From the NCBI GenBank assembly GCA_017590115.1, contig JAGGNK010011003.1, positions 2,492,558 to 2,556,557 of the forward strand: 64,000 bases of DNA, written 5' to 3'. The notes under the pieces were generated by a model. It saw nothing but the letters and a program-made list of their open reading frames with translations. It was not told the DNA's origin and did not search any database. This DNA comes from Montifringilla adamsi. Lineage: Eukaryota; Chordata; Aves; Passeriformes; Passeridae. Below, piece by piece: positions 25,008 to 36,675 of the stretch. A program made the translations under genes and the position numbers. The first letter of the stretch is position 1, and every line of letters begins with the position of its first letter.

Positions 25008-28000
25008 GTCATAAAGAGGAAGATGAAACGCCTTCTGTTTCTGCTGTGCTTTCTCTGGAACAAACAGCTGTGATTCAGGAAATGGTAAATCAAGATGTAC
25101 TTCCAAAGCTGATGGTCCCCAGTCCAACCAACGAAACACAAGTGGTAACTGAAGACAAACAAGAAGAAGCAATAAACTGTGCATCAGATGATTTAGATGA
25201 TGATGAAGAGGAGGATGAAGAAGAGGAAGATGAAGAGGAGTTAGAAGATACCAATATGCCTAAAGAAAATGCTGAAATGCCTTTGATATGTGAAGAAAAG
25301 TTGGACTCCATGGAAGAACAAAAGAGTACGTCAGAGGAATCTCCAGAAAGCTCTCCAAAGAAAAAACTCGTGGTGAAAATTCCAAAAGCAGAGGGGGAAT
25401 CCAACGGTGATGTTCAGGAAACATTCATGTTTCCTTGCCAGCATTGTGAGAGGAAGTTTACAACAAAGCAGGGACTCGAGCGCCACATGCACATCCATAT
25501 ATCCACCCTGAGCCACGCGTTCAAGTGCCGGTACTGCGGGAAAGCCTTTGGCACTCAAATCAACAGGAGGAGGCACGAGCGACGCCACGAGGCTGGGCCG
25601 AAAAGGAAACCATTCCTGACACTGACATCATCACAACACTTGGATAATGTTGCTGATAACCAAGTGATTGTGGATGATGGTCTTAAAGATGACCTGAATG
25701 TTCCCAGTCTTGTGCAAGACTCTGTTGTCTTGGATTCTGAGAAAGTTTCCCAGGAAATGTCAAACTCCGCGTTTGCTGAGGAAAATAAGGAGCCCAAAGA
25801 ATTGCATCCATGCAAATACTGCAAAAAGGTTTTTGGTACTCACACCAACATGAGGAGGCATCAGCGTAGGGTTCACGAGCGTCATCTTATTCCCAAAGGT
25901 GTCAGAAGAAAAGGGTTCTTTACTGAAGAGCCCCCTCTCCCAACAGAGCCAGCCCCAGCAGTCCAGAGTGTGTACATAGCGAGCACAGAAATAGAGGAGG
26001 AAGGTGAAGGAGATGATGTCTATCTTATGGATATATCCAGCAATATCTCTGAGAATTTAAATTACTACATTGATGGTAAAATTCAATCCAACAGCAGCAC
26101 TAGCAATTGTGACGTGATTCAGATGGAGTCCAACTCTGCAGACTTGTATGGATTGAATTGTATCATCAGTCCGGTCACAGTGGAAATTTCCACAAATTTA
26201 AAGGTTACACAAACACATGTGAATGAACCTCCTAAGGAACCCTCTAGCAGTGGGAGCAGTGAATCCAAAAAGAGAAGAACTGCCAGCCCTCCTCTTGTAC
26301 CAAAAATAAAAACTGAAATAGACCCAGAACCTATAACTCCTACTAGTTCTTTAAATCTTCCTCTTAGCATTTCAACAGAAAGCATACCTTTTCATAAAGA
26401 AAAAGGGGTTTATTTGTCATCAAAATTAAAGCAGCTTCTTCAGACACAGGACAATAAGAAGATAACTCCATCAAGTGAAATCCCTAAAATAGGACCTTCT
26501 GTTACATCATCGTCTGTTTTGCCTCCAGTATCCAGCAGGTTTAAAAGAAGGACCAGCTCTCCTCCCAGTTCTCCACAGCACAGTCCAGTGCTTCGAGACT
26601 TTGTCAAATCAGGTGAGGGAAAAACTGTGTGGAATGATAATATTCGGAGTTCAAAAATGCCAAAGTTAGAAAGCCACAGCAACTCACCTGCTTGGAGCTT
26701 GACTGGAAGGGAGGACAAAGAGACTTTGAGCCCTCATTGCTTTGAAGAATATAAAATATCAAAAGACTGGACAGCAGCTCCAACTTTTGGCAACGTGTGC
26801 AACCAGCAGCCACTGGATTTATCCAGCGGTATGAAACAAAGGTCTGATGTCAAAAGCAAGACTCAGGTTCCCTGGGAATCTGTTTTAGATCTAAGTGTGC
26901 ATAAGAAGCCTTGCAGCGATGCTGAAATTAGGGAGTACAAAGAAAATTCCACACATCCAACGTGTAGTGGTGTTAAGAAGAAGAAACCCACCACTTGCAT
27001 GCTGCAGAAGGTTCTGCTGAACGAGTACAACGGGACGGATGCAGCCGCAGACAGCGCGCCGGGCACGGACAGCGCCAGCCCCAGCAAGGCCCCGGAGCCC
27101 CGGGCCGAGCCCGACACGGATCCCGCTCTCTCGGCCTCGTCTTCCACTGACACCCAGCCCCTCAGCTCCTCCGCTTCCCCTGTGCCACAGGCGTCTGCTG
27201 CACCTGCCGTGTGCCAGCTGCCTCCATTGTTAACGCCCACCAACCCTCCCTCCCCGCCGCCCTGCCTGCCCGTGTTAACGGTGGCCACGTCACCGCCCCC
27301 ACTGCTCCCAACCATGCCCCTACCGATTCCAGATGTCTCTGCCAGTGCCACTAACACTTCCTCCTGTCCCTCGCCACTCTCCAACACTACTACCCAGTCC
27401 CCACTACCAGTTCTTTCACCTACAGTTTCTCCTTCTCCATCCCCTGTCCCTTCTGTTGAACCTCTTATTTCTGCTGCTTCACCTGGCCCCCCTACACTGT
27501 CTTCCTCATCTTCCTCCTCCTCTTCCTCCTCTTTCTCATCCTCTTCCTCCTCATCATCTCCATCTCCACCTCCTCTTTCTGTAGTTTCTTCTGTTGTTTC
27601 CTCTGCTGATAACCTTGAAAGTTCTCTCCCAATAATAAAACAGGAAGAAGCTGAAAGCGAGCAGCAGAAAGCGAGAGAAGAGCCTCATACTTCAAGTGAA
27701 TCAGGAGTAGTGCAGGAAACGTTCAACAAGAGCTTTGTGTGCAATGTCTGCGAATCACCTTTTCTTTCCATTAAAGACCTAACCAAGCATTTATCCATTC
27801 ATGCTGAAGAATGGCCCTTCAAATGTGAATTCTGTGTACAGCTTTTTAGGGATAAAACAGACTTGTCAGAACATCGCTTTCTGCTTCATGGAGTAGGGAA
27901 TATCTTTGTTTGTTCAGTGTGTAAAAAGGAATTTGCTTTTTTGTGCAATTTGCAACAGCATCAACGGGATCTCCATCCAGACAAAGAGTGCACACATCAT

Positions 28001-29373
28001 GAGTTTGAAAGTGGGACTTTGAGACCCCAGAATTTTACTGACCCCAGTAAGGCAAACGCAGAGCACATGCAGAACCTGCCAGAAGATTCTTTGGAACCTT
28101 CAAAAGAGGAGGAAGATGAAGATCTGAATGATTCTTCTGAAGAGCTTTATACTACTATAAAAATAATGGCTTCTGGAGTGAAATCTAAAGATCCAGATGT
28201 CCGCATGGGCCTCAATCAACACTACCCAAGCTTTAAACCACCTCCGTTCCAGTATCACCATCGTAATCCCATGGGTATTGGAGTTACTGCAACAAACTTC
28301 ACAACCCATAATATCCCACAGACTTTTACTACTGCCATTCGATGCACAAAATGTGGAAAAAGTGTTGATAATATGCCTGAGTTACACAAACACATACTGG
28401 CCTGTGCATCTGCTAGTGATAAAAAGAGATACACACCTAAAAAAAATCCAGTACCCCTCAAACAGACAGTGCAGCCTAAGAATGGCATGGTGGTTATTGC
28501 TGGGCCTGGGAAGAACGCCTTCAGACGAATGGGTCAGCCTAAAAGACTCAATTTCAATGTGGAGATTAGCAAAATGTCCTCCAATAAACTAAAAATAAGT
28601 GCATTGAAAAAGAAAAACCAGCTTGTACAGAAAGCTATCCTGCAAAAAAAGAAATCTGCCCAGCAGAAGGCAGAACTGAAAAATAACCCATCTGAGACAG
28701 ACTCTCACATCTGCCCCTACTGTAACAGGGAGTTCACTTACATTGGGAGTTTGAACAAACACGCATCATACAGCTGCCCCAAAAAACCCATCTCTCCCTC
28801 CTCCAAAAAGAATGCTTCCAAAAAAAGTGCAGCTTCTTCACCTGCAAACAGTGACAAAGGCAGCAACCAGCGCAGGCGAACAGCGGATGCAGAAATCAAA
28901 ATGCAGAGCACTCAGCCTCATCTGGGCAAGACAAGAGCACGAACCTCAGGACCTGCACAGCTCCAGCTCCCCTCTGCCTCCTTCAAGTCCAAACAAAACG
29001 TTAAATTTGTACCTTCCATACGATCTAAAAAGCCAAATTCATCTTCATCCTTGAGGAACTCTAGTCCTGTAAGAGTGTCTAAAATGTCCCACGTTGATGG
29101 GAAAAAAACTAAGGTGGTTTCTAAGAACAATTCCTCTGGAATCTCCAGCAAAGCGGCCCGGAAATTGCACGTCAGAATACAAAGGAATAATAAAGCTGTT
29201 TTGCCAAGTAAATCTGCTGTGGCGAGTAAGAAAAAGGCAGACAGGTTCAGTGTAAAATCTAGAGAGAGGATTGGAGGACCAATCACACGGAGTCTGCAGC
29301 AGGCAGCAAATGCAGAAGCAGCAGAAAACAAAAGAGATGAAAGCAGTACAAAGCAAGAACTGAAAGATTTCAG
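25008..29373 (+). CDS. PRDM2: PRDM2 (RIZ) large exon with eight zinc fingers
   Basis: The main exon of PRDM2, a nuclear DNA-binding regulator with tumour-suppressor and hormone-receptor coactivator roles in mammals. In order it holds an acidic run (25188-25252), LICEE (25283-25297, an LxCxE-type Rb-binding motif), and three C2H2 fingers with first Cys at 25436, 25526 and 25811. LKQLL (26426-26440) is an LxxLL receptor box. PLDLS (26810-26824) and VLDLS (26882-26896) are CtBP-like. A Pro/Ser-rich region with a Ser tract follows (27502-27570), then fingers at 27740, 27824 and 27911, a CCHC-like unit at 28343, a final finger-like unit at 28712, and a basic Lys/Ser/Arg-rich tail. About 1,454 complete codons are intact. 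The exon ends KDF plus two bases at CAG|GTAAGC. Mammalian PRDM2 continues with a short tail (SYSLRLAS…) from a later exon, which I did not find here. Without splicing, translation ends two codons on (R, stop 29375-29377). The full protein should be near 1,700 residues. Confidence 0.97.
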
Positions 29374-30150
29374 GTAAGCATTTAATTTGAAGTTGAAACA
29401 ACCCAGGAACACATTGCTTGCTGTTTTGCTTGCTGGTCTTTTTTTTTTTTCCTTTGTCATTTTTTTTTGTGGTCTTTTTTTTTTTTTGAGTTTCTCATGC
29501 TTAAATAAAAAAAGAAGTTGCATTTCCTAAAACATGGATGAGCAGCTTACTGATGCTGAGGTATGATGTACATACTTGATGCATTTTGTCATGTCATGAA
29601 ATTATACACGGTTTGTATAGAGAATGTCTTTAATTATAAACTGAATTGAAAACTCTGGAAAAAAAATGTCAATACCTGAGTGCAAATAAACTTAATGTCA
29701 TTAAACTCAATGTTATTGGAGACACTGACCTTGTATTTGGTATCTGACATCTAAGGTAGCCCAGAAGCATTCTAGATTTATTTATGGTGGTTCACTAAGT
29801 TAAAAAACATGACTGCATTCTTTACTCTCTAAAATAACTTGCTTTGGTTTGTAATAAAAAGCATTCTCTGCATATATATATATATATGAAAGAAACAAAC
29901 CATGACCAAATACTTCAAAAATGTATGTGCATACGGACTGAGATCATAAAGTACTTAATATAAGGGAAATAGACATGTAAGAAAAGTTACATGAACATGT
30001 AAATTTGTTAGAAGTATCATGCTTTTTATGTTTCACTATAAAACTTTATAATTAAAGTTCTATTTCTTTTTGAGAAGAAGCATTTTAATCACAAGAAAGG
30101 GTAATCCTTCAATAAATAAATAAAAATCTTAATCTACGTGCCTGAGTCCC
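29374..30150 (+). other. PRDM2: Probable alternative 3' UTR of PRDM2
   Basis: If the donor at 29374 is not used, a stop follows at once (29375-29377). The sequence beyond then resembles a 3' UTR: T-rich runs, AATAAA at 29504-29509, 29685-29690 and 29853-29858, ATTAAA near 30052, and a cluster of overlapping AATAAA around 30112-30125. Mammals have PRDM2 isoforms with different C termini, so a retained or extended terminal exon is plausible. Which signal is used cannot be told from sequence. Confidence 0.5.
29868..29888. repeat. (TA)n microsatellite
   Basis: A short run of about nine TA units (GCATATATATATATATATG) inside the presumed 3' UTR. Likely polymorphic in length. Confidence 0.85.
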
Positions 30151-33100
30151 GATTTACGTCTTCATGTAGTCTCTCAAATCAATAGTATATTTTGCACAGT
30201 GTTTATAACCTTTGTTACCTTGCTCCTGCCCTGTTTTTCTTGGAAACAGGCATCTGAGTTGCTGAGGAACTTTCACAAAGCTCACTGGTAATTAAGAGTT
30301 CTTTTGGGGGTGGTAATTGCAGCGCCTGGCTGTGATTAACACCAGATTTAGGGCCAAGGGTAGGGTTTTTTAATCGAAGTCTTTGCTAGAGGAGGAGGGG
30401 GAGGAACTGGCAGCCTCTGTCAGAACAAGTAGAGCAGGATCTGTTCATTGTCAAAATCCAAACTGTTCACAGCTTGTGTGTCTTACAGTGAAGATCTCCG
30501 AGGTGCACATAGTGAGGAAATACTTTGTATTAAAGGTGTTCAATATAGCAGAATTATTCCCAAGTGCCAGAGGGGAATTTGACTTAAAATAATCCATACC
30601 CAAATTAGGATATGTTGAAGGAGAAAAATGTTATTGGAATTTGGAGACTAATGGTGTAAAAATGCCTTTTAGGAACAAGAAATGTCTACCAGGCCTGTTC
30701 CCTTGGGACATAAACATCTTCATGTTAATTCTCATCAGCTGCTCTCTTAGTTACGTGTGAAACTGTATTTAAATGATGCCAGAACAGATCAGTAGAATAA
30801 GGAGCCAAAACACCACTTCTTTCCGTCTAAATTACTCATTTGACCTTAGGCAAATAACCAAGTACTTGGAAATGGGTACATATGGGAATTGTTTAGTAGT
30901 GTTTGGGGAAATAACAATTGACCTGGGGCAAGGTTTCCTTGGCTGGCTCAAACACCGTTGGTTTGCTTTGGCTGCTTGGAGTCTATCGTTTAATGAGTGG
31001 TTACACCAGGGAATTCTTTTTGTCTCTGAAGTAACTTTCATAAATCTAGATTGTCTACTCAAATTCTTTTTATATCAGTTATACAGTATGAAGAATTTTT
31101 CTACCTTCATACACTAATATCAGCACAGTTTAACTTTGATTCTACTCTATGTAGGCACTGTTGGGTTTTGATTTTTTTTCCAGGAAATCTTAATATTTTT
31201 TCAAGACTTGCTTCATGTATATTTGTCTGCCAACTTGTTTTTCACCTTTCAGTTTTTCTGTGTAAACATACTTGTTCACAAATTGTTTTGTCATTTATCT
31301 TCAGTTTTTGTTTTGGGTTTGTTTGGTGTTTTTTTAATTTCTATTTTCTAGGAATCTCCTGTAAAAACAAAATTAAAAAAAATCCTTTAATGCCATGGTA
31401 GAGCTGTTGCATGCTCATCTTAGGATACGCACTACACCAAGGGATGTGAAATCCAAGCTTGCAAAACTCCCAGAAGCTGAGTCACAGCCATAAAATTGCC
31501 TGCAGGCTTCTTGCTCATGCTCAGAGTCAGGCCTAGATTTTCTTACTCTGTGCTTGACGCACGTGGGATGATTCAGATTAAAGCAAAGGGTACTGTTAAA
31601 CACAAATGAAACCCCACAGGAAATCATCAGAAGAAGTAGTGGGATTAACTGAACCAAATCTTTTGCTCTTGATTTTGCCTGCACCTCTGTGGATGGTGTT
31701 GGGCAGTTCAGTTTCTGTGCTTGGCAAAGCAGGTTCCTTCAGCCTGTCCAGAAATCAGTGTAGATTCAGGGCCAACAGTTGCTGCACTCCAAGTATTTTT
31801 GTCATGTATTAGGTCTCTTAAATCCTTTTGTCTAAATGAGTTGGTAGAGGCCAACCTAGCACAGCAGAATTACCTTCTCACCTTCTTCCCACTTTCTGAG
31901 TCTTTTAGATGTCCATTATACAGTGGAAAAAAAAACCCTGATTTGGATGTTTTATGGATTTTCCAATTCTTATTTACACATGCAAATAAAACTTTATATA
32001 GCAGTGATGAATTTCTAAACACCAGATATATAATGGATGCAGTGTATCTTTTTATGGATAAGGCTAGAGCAGGGCTACAGACCTGCATATTTTGAAAATG
32101 AGATATATAATTATTCTAAAAGGTTGTACACCTCTAATTTAAGACAATGAATTGGTCTATTGTTATAACAGCTTTTTATGGAAATACTGTTTGTCACGTG
32201 TTCATAGAACTTTCACAGTTAATGACAGGATGGATGGAAAGTGACTAGTTTCTTTATACAGACACCCCTTTTATTTTTTGTTCTTAAAAAGTAATCTACC
32301 TCTTTAAAATTTGTAGTTTAATACTTGTTTGGTGAATTTGTGCCACTTTAACTTTCACTTTCACTATCATTCCCATTTTGTTACATTTCTGTTATGGGGA
32401 CTTTATGTTGAAATATTGTATAAAGCATTTGTAGCAAGTTTAAGAAAATAAAATATTTAAAATTATTTAAATTGTTTTGGACACTTCAATTGTACTATAT
32501 GTGATTTACATTTTACATTAATTTCATTTTGTTTTCATTTTGGGTTGTTAATCTTGGAGCATGTTCCTGTATTAAAGTTTGCTGTTAGGTATATTGTTTC
32601 TTCTATTGGAGAGTGATATAAAGATTATTCTAATGAAAACATTAAAAATTGCAATTTGACATAACAGTGGGGTTGTCCTTGCTTTTGAATGCTGCAGCCT
32701 TGCTGGAGGGCTGTAAATGCAGGTAAGAAGTGAAGAGGGGTTTTCCTTCTCCACGTGCTGTCCATCCTGTGCTGTAAGTTCCAGTCCGTGGTGTTGCAAG
32801 CACTCAGTGACCAACCAGATGGAACTACCATGACACATTTTCTAAAACCAATAAAGTGAACTTTTTAAAAACTTGCGGGAAACTTGCCTTTTGTGTGGAA
32901 AGCGGATGAGCCAAGAAAGGTAAACCAGTGTTCATCTAGGAGGAGTTAAATGTGCTGGTATCCTTCAGTTGTGTCCCCCTGGTTCAGTGACATGGATTTA
33001 TACCAGTTGGCCACTTCTGACTTAGCTTGAGGATTTTAAGTTTTGATTGTGGACACAGCTAATAAATTTAAAACTATTTAAATGAAAATTGCATACACTA

Positions 33101-36100
33101 TTTCAACTTCTGATACTATAGTTTTCTGTTTTTCTGATATAACAGTTTTCTGGTTTTATATGCTTTAAACTTCTTAAATTGTCCAATAAGAAAAATACAT
33201 GCAAAGGTTTTTTTGGCTCTAGAGAATTTTGGAATGTTGTATTCCACCACCAAGATGTGTGTTCTGCCTCTTGCAGTGGAGCTGGAAGCATCTGTGTCCA
33301 TATTAGTGTGGCAGCGGGGTGGAATAATGTAACATTGATGAGGCTAAACAGCAGTCAGTTCCTTCACATGCTCCCAACTAATCCACTAGTAATTTACTAT
33401 TTTATGTAGTTGTCTATTCAAATTAATGCTTCTGTCTGAGTAAGACTTTGGTAAGAACTCCCAGTTTATTTTTTCACGTGGGATGTCGTTCCTTGAATGT
33501 CTATAACAACATTTTCCCTGAATTTTAACTGATGGGGGAAGATCTGATGGAATAATGCAGAGGTTCCAGCATTGTTCATGGAGTGGTTTTGCACTCACTG
33601 CAGTTTGGGATTTGCACCACAATGGAAGAGGTGAATCCTTAGTGTACTTACAACAGCAGTTACACCAAGGAGCTGGGAGGAAGCCACAGTGGAGGTTTTC
33701 AGTCTTGATTAGGTTTTACTGTATTTACCCAAGGGAAAACACTGTTGTACATACCCAGTGTTGTATTTGGAGGTTTTATAAGAAAAAGGAAACATGAAAA
33801 AAGTGAAGATTTACAGTCTTGGGATTGCAGAGGATGGGACATAAACTTGATTCATTCTTTCCAATCTTTTACTGACAAAGGAGATACCACTTGGTGTTTG
33901 CTCTTGCTGCAGTCTGGGTATTTCAGTCACCTTGTAAGGATTTATTAGCCATGTCTAGCAGTGAACTGATGGTGAGTAAACCAGCCTCATTCTTTAATAC
34001 CGTGGCAGAAATCCTCTTGCCATTGTATGTGTGGTTCCTGTGCTGTGATGTTAAATCCTGTTGGGTCCCAAGGATGTGCCACACTGAGATGTTCACCTGT
34101 GTTCACCAATTGATCAGAGAAATGCTGGGTGATGAAGATCTCCAAATGAGAGATGATCATCAAAGAGTTTCAGTCCTAAATAGGTGACTCACCACAAATA
34201 GAAATGTGCAGCTTTCATAGTTACTATTGCTATTGCATCTCATCTGCATAATTGAATTTCTCTGGCTTTTATAGCCGCCTCTGTATGATCTGAAGCAACA
34301 ATAAAGCTGTAACATAGCCCACAGAGTGCTGACACGTCTTGAAATGCATCCAGACAGGCAATGAAAACAATTTAACTTGTCCTGTTTACAGAGACCAAGT
34401 GACACGCTGGGCGAGATCAAATGAGTGTCGGTTTAATAAAAACAGCGATGCTGGAGTTGTTGTGGAGAGGGAGATCTGACAGCTTGTGTTTACCTTTTTT
34501 TGTTTTCCATTTTCCACTTTGCTGGAAGGCATGGGAACCACCTTGTGGCAGCAGCTGTCTGGGCTGTGTTCAGTGCTAGGTGTTCGAGCCAGTGCAGGGG
34601 ATGCAGCCAGGCCCTCCTCATTCCTGGTGGGAGCTGCCCAGGGGGATTCAGGCTGGGGTGGTTCTGGTTCTCTGGTTTGTCAGCATTTTGTATTGCAAGG
34701 CTGTTACTTCAAATTCTAGTTTGGTTCCTGATGATTTTCTTTGGGGAGATGTCATAGAGTTTGATGTCTAAATGTTCAATATTGAATGCAAATAGGAATA
34801 GCGTTCATTTCATTTACTGTGGTTTGTGACTTCATTTCCAAAATTACGGGCTCAGCTCCAGGTTTTTACTGGAGTTTGGTTTAGCCAAGGAGCTGAGTTG
34901 CTAGAGACAGACAAATAGCTTGTGAATGACCTTAAAAAGAGAACTTAGAAGACCCTACATACTAATTCTGGCTTTTATTTACTGAATGTGATCTGCGTGA
35001 GTCACATGATGATGTAGTTCTGCTCATGGTGAAAAGGAGCTAAACAATAGATTTTGAACAAGCACATGCTGGTTTGGAGCTGAGCTTTTGTGGCAAGTCT
35101 GTGATGAGAGAGGGGTGAACTTCCACATCTATTTAATTAAACTGTAAAAATAGCAGCTTTCTAGTGGAAAAAAGGATCTACCTTCCAGTACTTTGCAAGA
35201 GCAGAATGGTGAGGAAAATATATCTATTTCATAGCAAGAGGCAAATAAAATACTCTTAAATAAGGCATGGTATAAGTGTACAGTTAATAGTTCATTGTAC
35301 ACATCAAATGAGGGAGTGGGAACTGAATGTTATTAAAGAAGGATCTTTTTTCCCTGTGTATGAAAGAGTTGCTGTTACTTCCTAAGCTTTGTTTGGGATC
35401 TTTTTTTTTAAATTTAAGTAAAAATGTCTTACAATATTTTTTGAATGAAATAAATACCAAGGTAACAGACTGCAGCAGGAGTTGGTGCTTCTTTGTGCCC
35501 ATTAGTTAGTCAAGCAAGAGTTAGATGTTTAAAATGTTTAAAATGCAAGTAGATTGTTAGAGTGGGGAGGGGTGTAAGGCATCCAGTGTCTAAGAGAAGA
35601 TTACTGACAGAACACAGGAGCAGGAGTCCTGTGCTGCCTCTGCCCCACTCTGCAGCCACTGCCTTCCTCTGACCCTCCTCCTCAGTAACGAGGAAGCCAC
35701 TGAGTCACCTGAGTGCTGCTTCCCACACATAATTCATCACTTTCCATTCTCATTTTGCTGCACCTTCTCTTAGTAAGTTTTTACAAATGGTTTTGGTAGA
35801 TCATACTTTTAGAGCGTTCATTGGGAAAAGAGCACTGAAATCCTGCTTTCTGGTTTTTTCAGATACAAGGCAGTAAAACTGAAATTCAAGGGAAGCCTGA
35901 GCAGGCATCAAGTTGGAGGGAGGCTTTTTCTTAAGAGATAGGTGGCTGCTTCATTTTCCTAATTTATTCAAAGCTCGAGTGGTTAGTGAAACATAATGTA
36001 ATCAGCAACATGCACTTTGTTTGTGTGTATATATATCTGTTTAATTTTTAAAGACTTTTATGTTTCATGAGCCAAACGGGGTCTCTGAGTCATGTTTTGG

Positions 36101-36379
36101 ATGACAGCACTCCCAGAAACTGCCAGAGGGTTGTGAGAAATGCTTTGGTTATTCAGTGGGTGATGTTCCGTTTCTCTGAAATACAAGGCTCAGCGTTGTC
36201 ATTCAAGGTGGTCTGGCTCACAGCGGGTGAGCAGCAAAACTGTGACTTGCACCACTCGATGCCCTGTGTCAGTCAAAAAATAAGAGTAACAATCTCACAT
36301 CTGGGCCTGTTTCAGCAAAGCCTGCCTTGTTTCCAGCTGAGGGAGCTGGGGGCACGGAGCTCAGCATGGAGCAAAGTGT
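30151..36379. other. Non-coding stretch, no gene seen
   Basis: About 6 kb of AT-rich DNA, presumed intron between the large PRDM2 exon and its last exon. I looked for the conserved PRDM2 C-terminal peptide (YSLRLAS…, ending …FKE) between splice sites and did not see it. No confident mobile element. Extra AATAAA signals occur but without an adjacent coding region. Confidence 0.5.
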
Positions 36380-36675
36380 CTCAGTGGAGACACTCAGGGG
36401 GGACAGTCTCTAAAATTCCCGGCAGGAGGGTGCAGCCAGGTGGGGGGTGGGCTCTGCTCCCAGGGAACAAGGGACAGAACAAGAGGAGGTGGCCTCAGAC
36501 TGTCCCAGAGGCTGCCCAGGGCCCTGGTGGAATCCCCATCCGGGAGGTGTCCAGGAAAAGCCTGGACGTGGCACTCAGTGCTCTGGGCTGGGTGACAAGG
36601 TGGGGATGGGTCACAGCTTGGACTCCATGGCCTTGGAGGTCTTTTCCAACCTCATAGAGTCTGTGATTCCTTCTG
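36380..36675 (+). mobile_element. CR1 LINE 3'-end fragment
   Basis: Contains GGGAACAAGGGACAGAACAA, then the tggaatccccatccgggaggtgtcc and gccttggaggtcttttccaacctc patterns, ending near GTGATTCCTT. These are hallmarks of the CR1 3' region in plus orientation, from a subfamily that differs from the fragments near 3600 and 61600. The overlapping open frames (162-196 codons) only run through this GC-rich repeat. Confidence 0.88.

Noticed and set aside
26863..27387. 174-codon minus frame inside the PRDM2 exon
   Set aside because: Antisense shadow of the Pro/Ser-rich coding sequence.
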